DNA from: Streptomyces sp. NBC_01754
Lineage (GTDB): Bacteria; Actinomycetota; Actinomycetes; Streptomycetales; Streptomycetaceae
DNA: 64,000 bases
Assembly (NCBI RefSeq): GCF_035918015.1
Contig: NZ_CP109132.1
Location: forward strand, 62,001-126,000
Direction of reading: 5' to 3'
Shown: positions 9,798 to 16,594 of the stretch, piece after piece
Layout of the letters: each line of letters opens with the position of its first letter
Numbering within the stretch: position 1 is the stretch's first letter
Position numbers and translations under genes: made by a program
Notes under the pieces: model-generated
Seen by the model: the letters and a program-made list of their open reading frames with translations, nothing else
Told to the model about the DNA's origin: nothing
Databases searched by the model: none

Positions 9798-10240
9798 TCA
9801 GGGTTCCGGCAGGAACAGGTCCTCCGGGTCCAGGGCGTTCACGTGGTACTTGCCGACCGCGCTGGTCAGCGTGCGCAGTTCGAGGGCGAGGGCCTCGACG
9901 AGGCGGGTCAGACCGGCCTCGCGGTCCTCGTCGACGGCGAGGAGCGGTGAGACGCCGTTGTCACCGGCGCTGCGGTAGCCGTTGACGGGGACGATGTTCT
10001 CCCCGGTGACCAGCGGGATGCCGAGCGCTGCGGCCTGGCGTCCGGCGGCCTCGCCGAGGTGGCGGCTGGCAGCGGATCGCCCCCGTCGTGCGGGGCCCGG
10101 CCGCCCGGCGGTGCGGGCACGGCGCCGGGCAGTGCGCTGCCGTAGCCGGACTCGGCCGGGAAGACGGCCCCGGCGCCCTGCCGGGCGCGCAGGCGGTCCT
10201 GCTCCTCGGGGAAGCCGTCCGCGACGAGTGCGGTGGTCAT
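9798..10240 (-). pseudogene. Small unknown ORF interrupted by a -1 frameshift at a C5/G5 run
   Basis: ATG 10240 overlaps the stop of the tRNA-synthetase-like gene (ATGA), the coupling seen throughout this operon. The first frame reads MTTALVADGFPEEQDRLRAR and stays plausible to about 10085, then turns into low-complexity Arg/Ser/Pro. Another frame from there to the stop at 9798 looks like real protein: RHLGEAAGRQAAALGIPLVT, then ENIVPVNGYRSAGDNG and, at the C-terminus, GKYHVNALDPEDLFLPEP. One extra base in the C5 run at 10080-10084 (+ strand) would join the two into a protein of about 147 residues. The second frame has no ATG or GTG of its own upstream. I do not recognise the family. It may be a sequencing error, a true null mutation or, less likely, programmed frameshifting. 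Confidence 0.6.
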
Positions 10241-11259
10241 GCGGACACCACCCCGGGGAGTTTGGGGTAGGCGCTGGCCTGCCAGGCGGCCTGCCGGCCG
10301 GTGACGTAACGGGTGAAGCGTTCCAGGCCGATTCCGAAGCCGGAGCTGGCGGGTATCCCCCGGCGGGCCAGGTCCAGGTACCAGCCGTACTTGGCGGGGT
10401 TCTCGCCGGTCTCGCGCATGCGGGTGACGAGGCTGGCGTAGTCGTGTTCGCGTTCGCTGCCGCTGGCCAGCTCGCCGTAGCCCTCGGGGGCGATGAGGTC
10501 GAAATTCCGCAGGACGCCGGGGTGTTGGGCGTCCTCCTTGTCGTAGAAGCCGCGCGAGCCCTTGGGGTAGTCGGTGATGAAGAAGGGGCGCCCGGCGCGG
10601 GCGGAGACGATCTCCTCGCCCTGCCAGTCGATCTCGGCGGCCGGGTCCTGCGGGTGGCCCAGGCCGGTCAGCTCGGTGGTGGCCTGCCGGTGGGCGACGC
10701 GTCCGAAGGACGCGGCGACGGCCTTGTGCAGGGTGTCGGTGTCCCGGCCGAGCAGGGCGAGGTCGTCCGGCAGGCCGGCGACGGCGTCGGCGACGACATG
10801 GGTGACGAGCTGCTCGGCGAGGTCCATCGCGTCCTCGCGGCGGGCGTCGCGGATCTCGACGTCGATCTGGTGGAACTCGGCGAGGTGGCGGTGGGTGACC
10901 GCCGTCTCCAGCGGTTCCAGGCGGACGTTCGGCGCGATGTAGAAGATCTTGTCGAAGGCGAGCAGTGACGCCTGCTTGTACAGGATCGCGCTCGTCATCA
11001 TCTTGTACGTGTGGCCGTAGAAGTCGACGTCGACCTGCTTCGATCCGCGGATGCCGGGGTCGGTGACCGGGCCGATGATCGGCGGCAGCAGTTCCTGGAA
11101 GCCGCGGGCCGTCAGGAAGGCCCGGGTGGCGGCGAGCATGCGGCTCTGCACGCGCAGGGTGGCCCGGGTCAGCGGGTCGGTGAGGTGCGCGTCGGGGGAG
11201 GAAGGGAAGGGCAGCGGTGCCTCGTCCACGGCCTCGGCGATGGTGACGGTCACAGTCAT
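10237..11259 (-). CDS. Stand-alone class II Asp/Asn-tRNA-synthetase-like enzyme (AsnA-like amide or adenylate synthase)
   Basis: 340 residues forming only the catalytic core of an AspRS/AsnRS; the N-terminal OB-fold anticodon-binding domain is absent. Visible motifs: motif 2 region NVRLEPLETAVTHRHLAEFHQIDVEI split around R113 and E129; DYP...RGFY at 230-239; NFDL at 252-255; ASGSERxHDY at 265-274; motif 3 GFGIGLER at 307-314. Archaeal proteins of this shape (AS-AR) are known to adenylate aspartate and amidate it to asparagine. Directly downstream of glutamate mutase and overlapping it by ATGA, the natural substrate here would be 3-methylaspartate, giving 3-methylasparagine or an activated acyl-adenylate for transfer to a carrier. 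The substrate is inference; the fold is clear. RBS CAGGAGGT precedes ATG 11259. Confidence 0.85.
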   Translation of the reverse strand: MTVTVTIAEAVDEAPLPFPSSPDAHLTDPLTRATLRVQSRMLAATRAFLTARGFQELLPPIIGPVTDPGIRGSKQVDVDFYGHTYKMMTSAILYKQASLLAFDKIFYIAPNVRLEPLETAVTHRHLAEFHQIDVEIRDARREDAMDLAEQLVTHVVADAVAGLPDDLALLGRDTDTLHKAVAASFGRVAHRQATTELTGLGHPQDPAAEIDWQGEEIVSARAGRPFFITDYPKGSRGFYDKEDAQHPGVLRNFDLIAPEGYGELASGSEREHDYASLVTRMRETGENPAKYGWYLDLARRGIPASSGFGIGLERFTRYVTGRQAAWQASAYPKLPGVVSA

Positions 11260-12566
11260 ACCTCCTGAAGGAGCGGAACGGCGGGGGTGTGGTCGTCGTC
11301 GTGGTCGAGGTGGTCGTCGTAGCGGCGCTGGACGAAGGTCAGCGCGTCGTGGAGTCCGGCCGCGGTGAGCCGGGAGCCGTGCAGGGGGGTGACCTGCCCG
11401 ATGGGCATGGCGCCGATGTCCGACCAGGTCAGCCGGCCTGTCTCGTCGATGTGACTGCGGGAGCGGCCCGCGTTGTCGGGGTGCAGGCAGAAGGGGACGT
11501 CGAGGTATCCGCGTTCGAAGGCCTTGGACAGTGCGGTGCCGAGGTCGGCGTCCAGGTCGAGGACGGCGTCCACGAGGGCCCTGGCCTCCGCGTACACCGG
11601 GTTGTCCGCCGGGTCGTCGGCCCCGTCGGACCGGTCGGACCGGTCGGACCGGTCGGCGGCGCGGGCCGCCGCGTCGGCCGCGATGCGCAGGGCGCGGACG
11701 TTCTCGGCGACGGTCGGGATGCGGTGGGCCTCTGCGGCCGTCTTGACGATCAGTCGCTGGGCGCCCGCCGTGACCGCCAGTGTGGCGGAGTCCTCCAGGA
11801 GGGCGTGGGCGCCGCGGGTGGAGCGGGGGTAGACCCCCATGTAGGTGTACACCACGATGTGCCAGTCGGTCTCCGGCAGAAGGTCGGCAGCCAGGCGGCG
11901 GAGTGCGCGTATGGCCTGCTGGTCCTGGGCGACACTGGTCTGCTGGGCGTAGCTCAGCGAGATGGAGCGCAGGCCTGCCCGGTGGAAGAACACGCCCTCC
12001 AGGGCGCTGATCGCCACGAGCAGACCCGGCGGGCACAGCTGGCCGAGCATGCAGCCGCCGAAGCTCTCCAGGTGCGGTTCGGCGCCGTCGGTGCGCAGGG
12101 CGGCCAGCTGCTCGCAGGTCTCCTGCCAGTTGCGGACGGAGTCGACGAGTGGGGTGCGGCCGTATGGCAGGCAGTACGAGACGGGTCCGCCCTCGGTGGC
12201 GGTGAGGCCGAGCCGGGCGAGCGCGGCGACGATCCGCTGCGGGCGGGCTGAGCCGTGCCGGACCTGGACGGGGAAGCGGGCCTCCTCGATCCCGTCGAGC
12301 ATCCAGCGTGAGGTGTCCGGGCTGTAGGAGGTGATGGGGTAGCCGTTGAGCGGGACGCCACGGTCCAGGGCGCGGACCGCGGAGGGCTCGTCGCCGACCC
12401 GGGTGTAGCTGTCGATGGTGAGGGTGCCGGCGACCGCGTCGGCGGCGCCTTTGGTGGCCCTCAGCCCGGCTCGCATCCTGACGGGCTCGGAGAAGCCCAT
12501 GCGGGGCTGGACCACGAGGGCGCCCCGGGCACGGGCGGCGGCCACGAACCGTCCGAAGGATGTCAC
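11256..12566 (-). CDS. Glutamate mutase (methylaspartate mutase) large, epsilon-type subunit
   Basis: 436-residue catalytic barrel subunit of adenosylcobalamin-dependent glutamate mutase, which rearranges L-glutamate to (2S,3S)-3-methylaspartate together with the small B12-binding subunit. Typical stretches are QPRMGFSEP near the N-terminus, GTLTIDSYTRVGD, VPLNGYPITSY and VRHGSARP. GTG 12566 shares GTGA with the small subunit stop, fixing the start and implying 1:1 coupled translation. It is shorter than catabolic clostridial homologues (about 480 residues). An Asp/Ser/Arg-rich low-complexity insert, (RSD)n, encoded by a 9-bp tandem repeat, lies near residue 310. In actinomycetes such pairs occur in antibiotic clusters needing 3-methylaspartate or the 3-aminoisobutyrate derived from it. 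No PLP decarboxylase for that second route is in the window. Confidence 0.92.
   Translation of the reverse strand: MTSFGRFVAAARARGALVVQPRMGFSEPVRMRAGLRATKGAADAVAGTLTIDSYTRVGDEPSAVRALDRGVPLNGYPITSYSPDTSRWMLDGIEEARFPVQVRHGSARPQRIVAALARLGLTATEGGPVSYCLPYGRTPLVDSVRNWQETCEQLAALRTDGAEPHLESFGGCMLGQLCPPGLLVAISALEGVFFHRAGLRSISLSYAQQTSVAQDQQAIRALRRLAADLLPETDWHIVVYTYMGVYPRSTRGAHALLEDSATLAVTAGAQRLIVKTAAEAHRIPTVAENVRALRIAADAAARAADRSDRSDRSDGADDPADNPVYAEARALVDAVLDLDADLGTALSKAFERGYLDVPFCLHPDNAGRSRSHIDETGRLTWSDIGAMPIGQVTPLHGSRLTAAGLHDALTFVQRRYDDHLDHDDDHTPAVPLLQEV
11625..11656. repeat. 9-bp tandem repeat inside the glutamate mutase large-subunit gene
   Basis: The unit GTCGGACCG occurs three times head to tail plus five more bases. 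It encodes Arg-Ser-Asp repeats in the mutase. In-frame length variation would change a surface loop without breaking the gene. Confidence 0.9.
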
Positions 12567-13165
12567 CGTGCCGCTCCTTCCCACGGGGCGGCCGGCGCGA
12601 GGGCGGCCGGGGCGGCCGGTCCCCTGTGGGCGGCCAGGGCGGCGACGAACTCCTCGAAGGCGCTGAGGCCCTGGTCTTCCCCGAACACCGCGTCGAACCC
12701 GGCCTCGACGAGCCTGCGCCCGTTCCCGGCCCGGCCCTCGGCGCCGAGGACGTCCAGCTTGCCGCCGATGACCGCGGGCAGGCCGGTCAGTTCCCAGCGT
12801 GAGCGGATCGTCCGGATCAGCTCCTCGGCGTCCTGGAAGCCGTGGCCGTTCACGCTGCTCACGACGAGCAGGTCGGGCTGGGACTTCCCGCAGGACTCCA
12901 CGATCTCGTCGCTGGGAACGCACGGGCCCAGATTGACGACGTGGTGTCCCAGGTCTTCGATCAGCAGTTGAATGAACACGAGATTCCAGGTGTGGGCATC
13001 GGACGGTAGTCCGGTGACCATCACGTCCAGCGGCCCGGATCGAGCTCGGGACGCCACTTCCGCAGGCTGCATCATCACTTCGTCCACATCGTGGGGTGCC
13101 AAGTGGGAGAAGGAGGTCCTGGACCGCTCCGAACTTCCCTTCGGCATCGATCGTAGGAACGCCAC
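12563..13165 (-). CDS. Glutamate mutase small, B12-binding (sigma-type) subunit
   Basis: 200 residues with a Rossmann-like cobalamin-binding domain (about 45-175). It contributes the base-off/His-on His that ligates cobalt. The motif reads D56-A-H58-T-W-N, where family members usually show DxHxxG, so the Gly is replaced by Asn. It is followed by SSVNGHG (103-109) in place of the usual SSLYGHG, and by GG near 140. The protein has about 45 extra N-terminal residues and an Ala/Pro-rich C-terminal tail compared with the roughly 140-residue catabolic form. Start GTG 13165 has CAGAGG close upstream; ATG 13147 is an alternative without a ribosome site. It is the first gene of the run leading into the NRPS. 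SARP-like repeats lie just upstream. Confidence 0.88.
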   Translation of the reverse strand: MAFLRSMPKGSSERSRTSFSHLAPHDVDEVMMQPAEVASRARSGPLDVMVTGLPSDAHTWNLVFIQLLIEDLGHHVVNLGPCVPSDEIVESCGKSQPDLLVVSSVNGHGFQDAEELIRTIRSRWELTGLPAVIGGKLDVLGAEGRAGNGRRLVEAGFDAVFGEDQGLSAFEEFVAALAAHRGPAAPAALAPAAPWEGAAR

Positions 13166-13187
13166 GAGCCTCTGACCGGCGCCCGGG

Positions 13188-13205
13188 GCGGCAGCCGGGC
13201 GGCAG
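13188..13205 (-). promoter_or_regulatory. SARP-like direct repeat upstream of the glutamate mutase operon
   Basis: On the minus strand CTGCCGC-CCGG-CTGCCGC: two identical heptamers with a 4-bp spacer (11-bp period), the classic layout of SARP/AfsR boxes. It lies 23-40 bp upstream of GTG 13165. An overlapping perfect inverted repeat, GGCGGCA-GT-TGCCGCC, sits at 13198-13213. The same heptamer recurs upstream of MbtH. Confidence 0.6.
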
Positions 13206-13325
13206 TTGCCGCCGCTGGTCGGCTCCCTCTTTCGCGGGCCGTCCTACAGTCGGATTCCGCCGCCGCGTCCCCGGCCGGAGCGGCATACGGGAGCACACGT
13301 CCAAGACACCCTGAGGAGTGGACCC

Positions 13326-13595
13326 ATGTCCCAGATCGCCCCTGCCGCGAAACTGGCCGCGGCCCTGCTCGACGTCATGTCCGAGACCGATCGCCACGAG
13401 CCCCTGGGAGAGGCGAAGTTCGCCGTCCTCGAAGCGGCGATGCAGTTGATCGACGCCGACCGTCCGGAACTGGCCGACCAGCCGCACCGGCGCACGGAGC
13501 TGCTGCGCGAGGCGCTCGGCTCGGTGCGGTCCGCCGTGGTGGCCACCGGAATCGCCGTGACGCGCGCCCACGAGGTGTCGCGCGTCCTTGTGTGA
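13326..13595 (+). CDS. Hypothetical small protein
   Basis: 89 residues, mostly helical by eye (MSQIAPAAKLAAALLDVMSE...), no recognisable motif, signal peptide or membrane segment. ATG 13326 is preceded by GAGGAGTG, a good ribosome site. It is divergent to the glutamate mutase operon across a 160-bp control region and co-directional with MbtH 130 bp downstream. Position suggests a cluster-associated protein, but I cannot name a function. Confidence 0.7.
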   Translation: MSQIAPAAKLAAALLDVMSETDRHEPLGEAKFAVLEAAMQLIDADRPELADQPHRRTELLREALGSVRSAVVATGIAVTRAHEVSRVLV

Positions 13596-13613
13596 CCCGC
13601 GTCGGCCGGCGGG

Positions 13614-13631
13614 TTGCCGCCCAACTGCCGC
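13614..13631 (+). promoter_or_regulatory. SARP-like direct repeat upstream of MbtH
   Basis: TTGCCGC-CCAA-CTGCCGC, heptamers with a 4-bp spacer. The second heptamer is identical to those upstream of glutamate mutase. A looser third copy, CTGCCCG, follows at 13637-13643. The -10 is not obvious; TAGCGT at 13664-13669 is a candidate. Confidence 0.55.
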
Positions 13632-13725
13632 ACAGGCTGCCCGAACCGGCGCGCAGCGTCTCGTAGCGTCGGGATTCCGGTGCGGCACCGGACCCCCGTT
13701 CCCCGGACCCAACAGAGGTGAAGCC

Positions 13726-13938
13726 ATGGCTACCAATCCGTTCGACGACGCCGACGGCCGTTTCGTCGTCCTGGCCAACGACGAGGGCCAGCACTCGCTG
13801 TGGCCCGCCCGGATCCGCCGCCCCGAGGGCTGGCACGTGGTCCGCGAGGAGGGCAGCAAGCAGGAGTGCGCCGATTACGTGGAGGCCAACTGGGCGGACT
13901 TGCGGCCCCGTTCGGTGATCGCGGCGATGGGCGGCTGA
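13726..13938 (+). CDS. MbtH-family NRPS accessory protein
   Basis: 70 residues carrying the family signature: NPFDD at the N-terminus, FVVLANDEGQHSLWP, PEGWHVV, C-x-x-YV-x-x-NW, and DLRP. MbtH proteins bind adenylation domains and are often needed for their folding or activity, so this one probably serves the NRPSs at 1-9673. ATG 13726 follows AGAGGTG. The gene faces the carbamoyltransferase convergently across a strong terminator. It is transcribed away from the NRPS but shares a heptamer box with the glutamate mutase promoter, consistent with co-regulation. Confidence 0.97.
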   Translation: MATNPFDDADGRFVVLANDEGQHSLWPARIRRPEGWHVVREEGSKQECADYVEANWADLRPRSVIAAMGG

Positions 13939-13946
13939 TCGTCGGA

Positions 13947-14012
13947 CGCACACGCCAGGGGCGGCGTCGGTACGGGCTCGGATGAGTCGTACCGGCGCCG
14001 CCCCGGTGTGTG
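13947..14012. terminator. Bidirectional hairpin terminator between MbtH and carbamoyltransferase
   Basis: Arms of 17 bp (13958-13974 and 13988-14004) with one G-T type mismatch and a 13-nt loop. Outer CGCACAC/GTGTGTGCG pairing lengthens the stem. It lies between two convergent genes. Confidence 0.85.
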
Positions 14013-14015
14013 CGC

Positions 14016-14948
14016 TCAGTGCTCGCCGGTCACGCACCACTCCAGGACCGCCATCGCGGCGGTCATCTTGTGGAAGGCCTGCCGCCAGGCGAGGCTGCGT
14101 TCGCCGTCGAGCACCTCGTCGGAGACCTCCTGGCCGCGGACGGCCGGCAGGTCGTGCAGGAAGACGGTGTCCGGGCCGCTGTAGCGCTCAAGGAATTCCC
14201 GGTCGATGCGGAACTCCTCGAAGGACGCGAGCCAGTCCGGGTCGGCCTTCGGCACGCCCATGGTCTGCCAGCGGCTCGTGTAGACGGCGTCGACGGGGCC
14301 CTCGGCCGAGGCCGGGTCGGTCACCCGGGTCACCAGGTGTTGTCCGCCGCTCAGCTCGTCGACCAGGTCCATGACGTCCTTGGGTATCTCGTACCCCTCG
14401 GGCGACAGCAGTGTGACGCGCAGTCCGGGGGTGAGCGCCCCGGCCAGCGCGAGGGCCGCCCCGGAGCTGTTGCCCTCGCCGACGACGAGGATGTGGCGCC
14501 CGGCGAGGTTCCCGAACCGCTCGGTGAGCGTGGCCAGGTCGGCGATCGCCTGGGTGGGATGCTCGTCGAGGCTGAGGGCGTTGACGACCGCGAGGTCTGG
14601 GCTGCTGCCGAGGCGGCGCATCTCCGCCACATCGCCGTTGGTGCGGACGACGAGGGCGTCGAGGTACTGGCCCAGGACGCGGCTGGTGTCCTCCACCGTC
14701 TCCCCGGTGGTCAGCTGGAGTTCGTCGGGACCGAAGGTGATGACGTCGGCACCGAGCCGGGTGGCGCCGCTCCAGAACGACGTGCGGGTGCGGGTGGAGG
14801 ACTTGCGGAAGTAGATGCCGACCTGGCGTCCGGTCAGCGGCCGGTCGGACACCTCACCGGTGCCGAACTCGACGGCGCGGGCGACGATGCGGGCGAGTTG
14901 CTCGGGCGTGAGGTCGGCGAGCGAGATCAGGTTACGCATGGCGGGCAT
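14016..14948 (-). CDS. Ornithine-carbamoyltransferase-like enzyme with altered substrate loop
   Basis: 310 residues of the aspartate/ornithine carbamoyltransferase fold, cytoplasmic. The carbamoyl-phosphate site is intact: STRTR at 51-55 and HPTQ at 130-133. The amino-acid side departs from housekeeping OTC: the usual HCLP loop, whose Cys contacts ornithine, is HDLP at 265-268, and the SMG loop reads WQTMG near 227-231. A different amine acceptor is therefore likely (a diamino acid or beta-amino acid used by the adjacent NRPS); the acceptor is inference. ATG 14948 has AAAGG just upstream; ATG 14939 is an alternative. The frame stays open to 15137 but that would overlap the regulator. It lies 85 bp downstream of the XRE/NB-ARC gene. 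Confidence 0.85.
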   Translation of the reverse strand: MPAMRNLISLADLTPEQLARIVARAVEFGTGEVSDRPLTGRQVGIYFRKSSTRTRTSFWSGATRLGADVITFGPDELQLTTGETVEDTSRVLGQYLDALVVRTNGDVAEMRRLGSSPDLAVVNALSLDEHPTQAIADLATLTERFGNLAGRHILVVGEGNSSGAALALAGALTPGLRVTLLSPEGYEIPKDVMDLVDELSGGQHLVTRVTDPASAEGPVDAVYTSRWQTMGVPKADPDWLASFEEFRIDREFLERYSGPDTVFLHDLPAVRGQEVSDEVLDGERSLAWRQAFHKMTAAMAVLEWCVTGEH

Positions 14949-14978
14949 GCCTTTCTGCGAGAGATGGCGGGGAGACAG

Positions 14979-15035
14979 GCGGAAGAAGAACAAGGAGAGG
15001 AGGGAGGAGGGAGGAGGAGGGAGGGTGCGACCCTC
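14979..15035 (-). other. Short hairpin plus about 45-nt purine/pyrimidine-biased tract
   Basis: GAGGGT-gcg-ACCCTC (15021-15035) overlaps the stop of the XRE/NB-ARC gene. In its transcription direction it is followed by an almost uninterrupted pyrimidine tract, read as GGAGG/GAAGAA repeats on the + strand from 15020 down to 14981. This may be an attenuator between the regulator and the carbamoyltransferase; there is no classical U-run. Confidence 0.5.
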
Positions 15036-16407
15036 AGGACACCAGGGCCGTGGACCGTGCGAGGAGCCGCGCTCGCTCGGCGGCAGGCCGCCGCACGAGG
15101 TGGAGCACGCCGAACCGCGGGGCTCCGTCCTCGCCACCGGGCAGCCGCCGAACCAGCCCGCGCAACATCAGGGCGTGCACGTCGCGCACCACGGCCACCG
15201 GGGAGGCGAAGAGTTCGGCGGCCGCCTCGTCGGCGCTCCATCCGTCGGCCAGCAGGCTCAGGTTTCCCAGCACGGCGGCCGGGCCGTCGTCCAGAGCCGC
15301 GACGGCCGCGCCGAGCTGTGCGGCGAGTCCGTCATCCGTCTCGGTGCCGGATGCGGTGACGTCGTCCACGATGTCCAGCGGCGCGGTCCGGGCGGTCTTG
15401 AGCAGCTCTGCGGGTGAGCGCAGCAGGAGCCAGGAGGCCGCGGCCTCCATCGCCCTGGGCACCCCGTCGAGGGCGCGGCTGAGTTCGGCGGCAGTCCGCA
15501 CCAGGGAATCGCCCGGCAGCAGGTCGGGGCGCATGTGGCTGACGTAGGACAGCATCAGCTCGACGGCCGGCTGCCCAGTGGTCAGGGAGTCGCCCCGCAG
15601 GGGCCCGCCGGTGGCGTCGGTCCGCGTCGGGGCGGGCACGGGGAGCGGGGCGAGCGGCAGCAGCCGGTTGCCGGGGGTGCGGTGCGGCTCCCGCGTCGTG
15701 ATCAGCACCTTGAGGCGGTCGCAGGCGTGGAGCAGTTCGAGGAGCGGGGCGGCGAGGTGGGGTGCGGCGTCGTGGCCGTCGAGCACCAGGAGGGTCGCCC
15801 GGCCGCCTATCACGGAGGCGAGTTCGTCCAGGCCGCGGCCGCCGAGGGCCACCGAGCGGGCCCAGCCCACCAGGGTGGACCGCAGGCTGCGGACCACGGC
15901 CGGGCCGGCCACCGGGGGCGTGTCCTCGTTCATGTCCACCCAGACGACCGGGGTCCGGTCGCGGCTGTGGAGTGCCAGGGCCGTCTCCTGGGCCAGCCGG
16001 GTCTTGCCGACCCCGGCCAGACCCACCACGCTGAGCAGCCGTTCGTGCTCGACGGACAGCAGGGCGGTCAGCGCCCGCAGTTCCTCGGCGCGTCCGACCA
16101 GCCGGCGCAGCGGCTTGGGCGGCGGGGCGAGTTCGGCGCCGTACGTCTCACGCATCACCGTGCCGGCCTCGGCGCCTTCCACGGCGAGCTCCAGAGCGGC
16201 GCGGCGGGCGTCGCCCAGGTGCATGGCGGCGGCGAGGAGCCTGAGCGTCGCGCGGCGCGGGTGGCGCACCCGCCCCTGCTCCAGATCTCTGATGGCCCGC
16301 ACGCTGACAGTCGACAGACCGGCCAGCTGCTCCTGGGTGAGCCCGGCCCGCTGCCGTGCGGCGCGCAGTTGTTCGGCGAGTCCGTCCGGCGACGCCTGCT
16401 CGGTCAT
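15034..16407 (-). CDS. XRE-type HTH / NB-ARC ATPase transcriptional regulator
   Basis: 457 residues. N-terminal Cro/C1-type helix-turn-helix at about 10-66 (LRAARQRAGLTQEQLAGLS, then RDLEQGRVRHP), followed by an NB-ARC-like ATPase with Walker A GLAGVGKTRLA near 130-140 and Walker B-like LLVLDGHDA near 200. The C-terminus is helical with no clear TPR set. Such proteins are nucleotide-dependent cluster regulators in Streptomyces. It is divergent to the AfsR-like gene with 187 bp between them, and upstream of the carbamoyltransferase. ATG 16407 follows CAAGGAGAC. Confidence 0.85.
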   Translation of the reverse strand: MTEQASPDGLAEQLRAARQRAGLTQEQLAGLSTVSVRAIRDLEQGRVRHPRRATLRLLAAAMHLGDARRAALELAVEGAEAGTVMRETYGAELAPPPKPLRRLVGRAEELRALTALLSVEHERLLSVVGLAGVGKTRLAQETALALHSRDRTPVVWVDMNEDTPPVAGPAVVRSLRSTLVGWARSVALGGRGLDELASVIGGRATLLVLDGHDAAPHLAAPLLELLHACDRLKVLITTREPHRTPGNRLLPLAPLPVPAPTRTDATGGPLRGDSLTTGQPAVELMLSYVSHMRPDLLPGDSLVRTAAELSRALDGVPRAMEAAASWLLLRSPAELLKTARTAPLDIVDDVTASGTETDDGLAAQLGAAVAALDDGPAAVLGNLSLLADGWSADEAAAELFASPVAVVRDVHALMLRGLVRRLPGGEDGAPRFGVLHLVRRPAAERARLLARSTALVS

Positions 16408-16494
16408 GACCAGTCTCCTTGGATGCGTGGGGGCCTCGGTGCGAGGGCCGCGAAGGAGTCGGCCTCGTGACGCACACAGTGACCGAGGTGCCTA

Positions 16495-16537
16495 CCGTTC
16501 CCCTACCGGCCCGTTCCCGAGCGTCACGGGAACGGGC
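16495..16537. promoter_or_regulatory. CCGTTCC boxes and 11-bp inverted repeat in the divergent regulator promoter
   Basis: CCGTTCC occurs at 16495-16501 and 16511-16517. Perfect arms GCCCGTTCCCG (16509-16519) and CGGGAACGGGC (16527-16537) flank a 7-bp centre. The site lies 58-100 bp upstream of the AfsR-like start, between it and the XRE/NB-ARC gene. The same heptamer forms a direct repeat upstream of the small secreted peptide gene. Confidence 0.6.
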
Positions 16538-16594
16538 TAAGATCCGTGTTCACCGTCGCCGTCGGGGCGGACGAGTGACCTGGGGGGGAAGGCG

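Noticed and set aside
11256..13859. An 867-codon frame for the mutase large subunit
   Set aside because: Everything upstream of 12566 is a shadow of the small subunit and intergenic DNA. GTGA overlap defines the true start.
14949..15137. Longer N-terminus for the carbamoyltransferase
   Set aside because: The extension reads through the purine tract and overlaps the regulator's coding end; family alignment starts at about residue 1 of the 14948 product.
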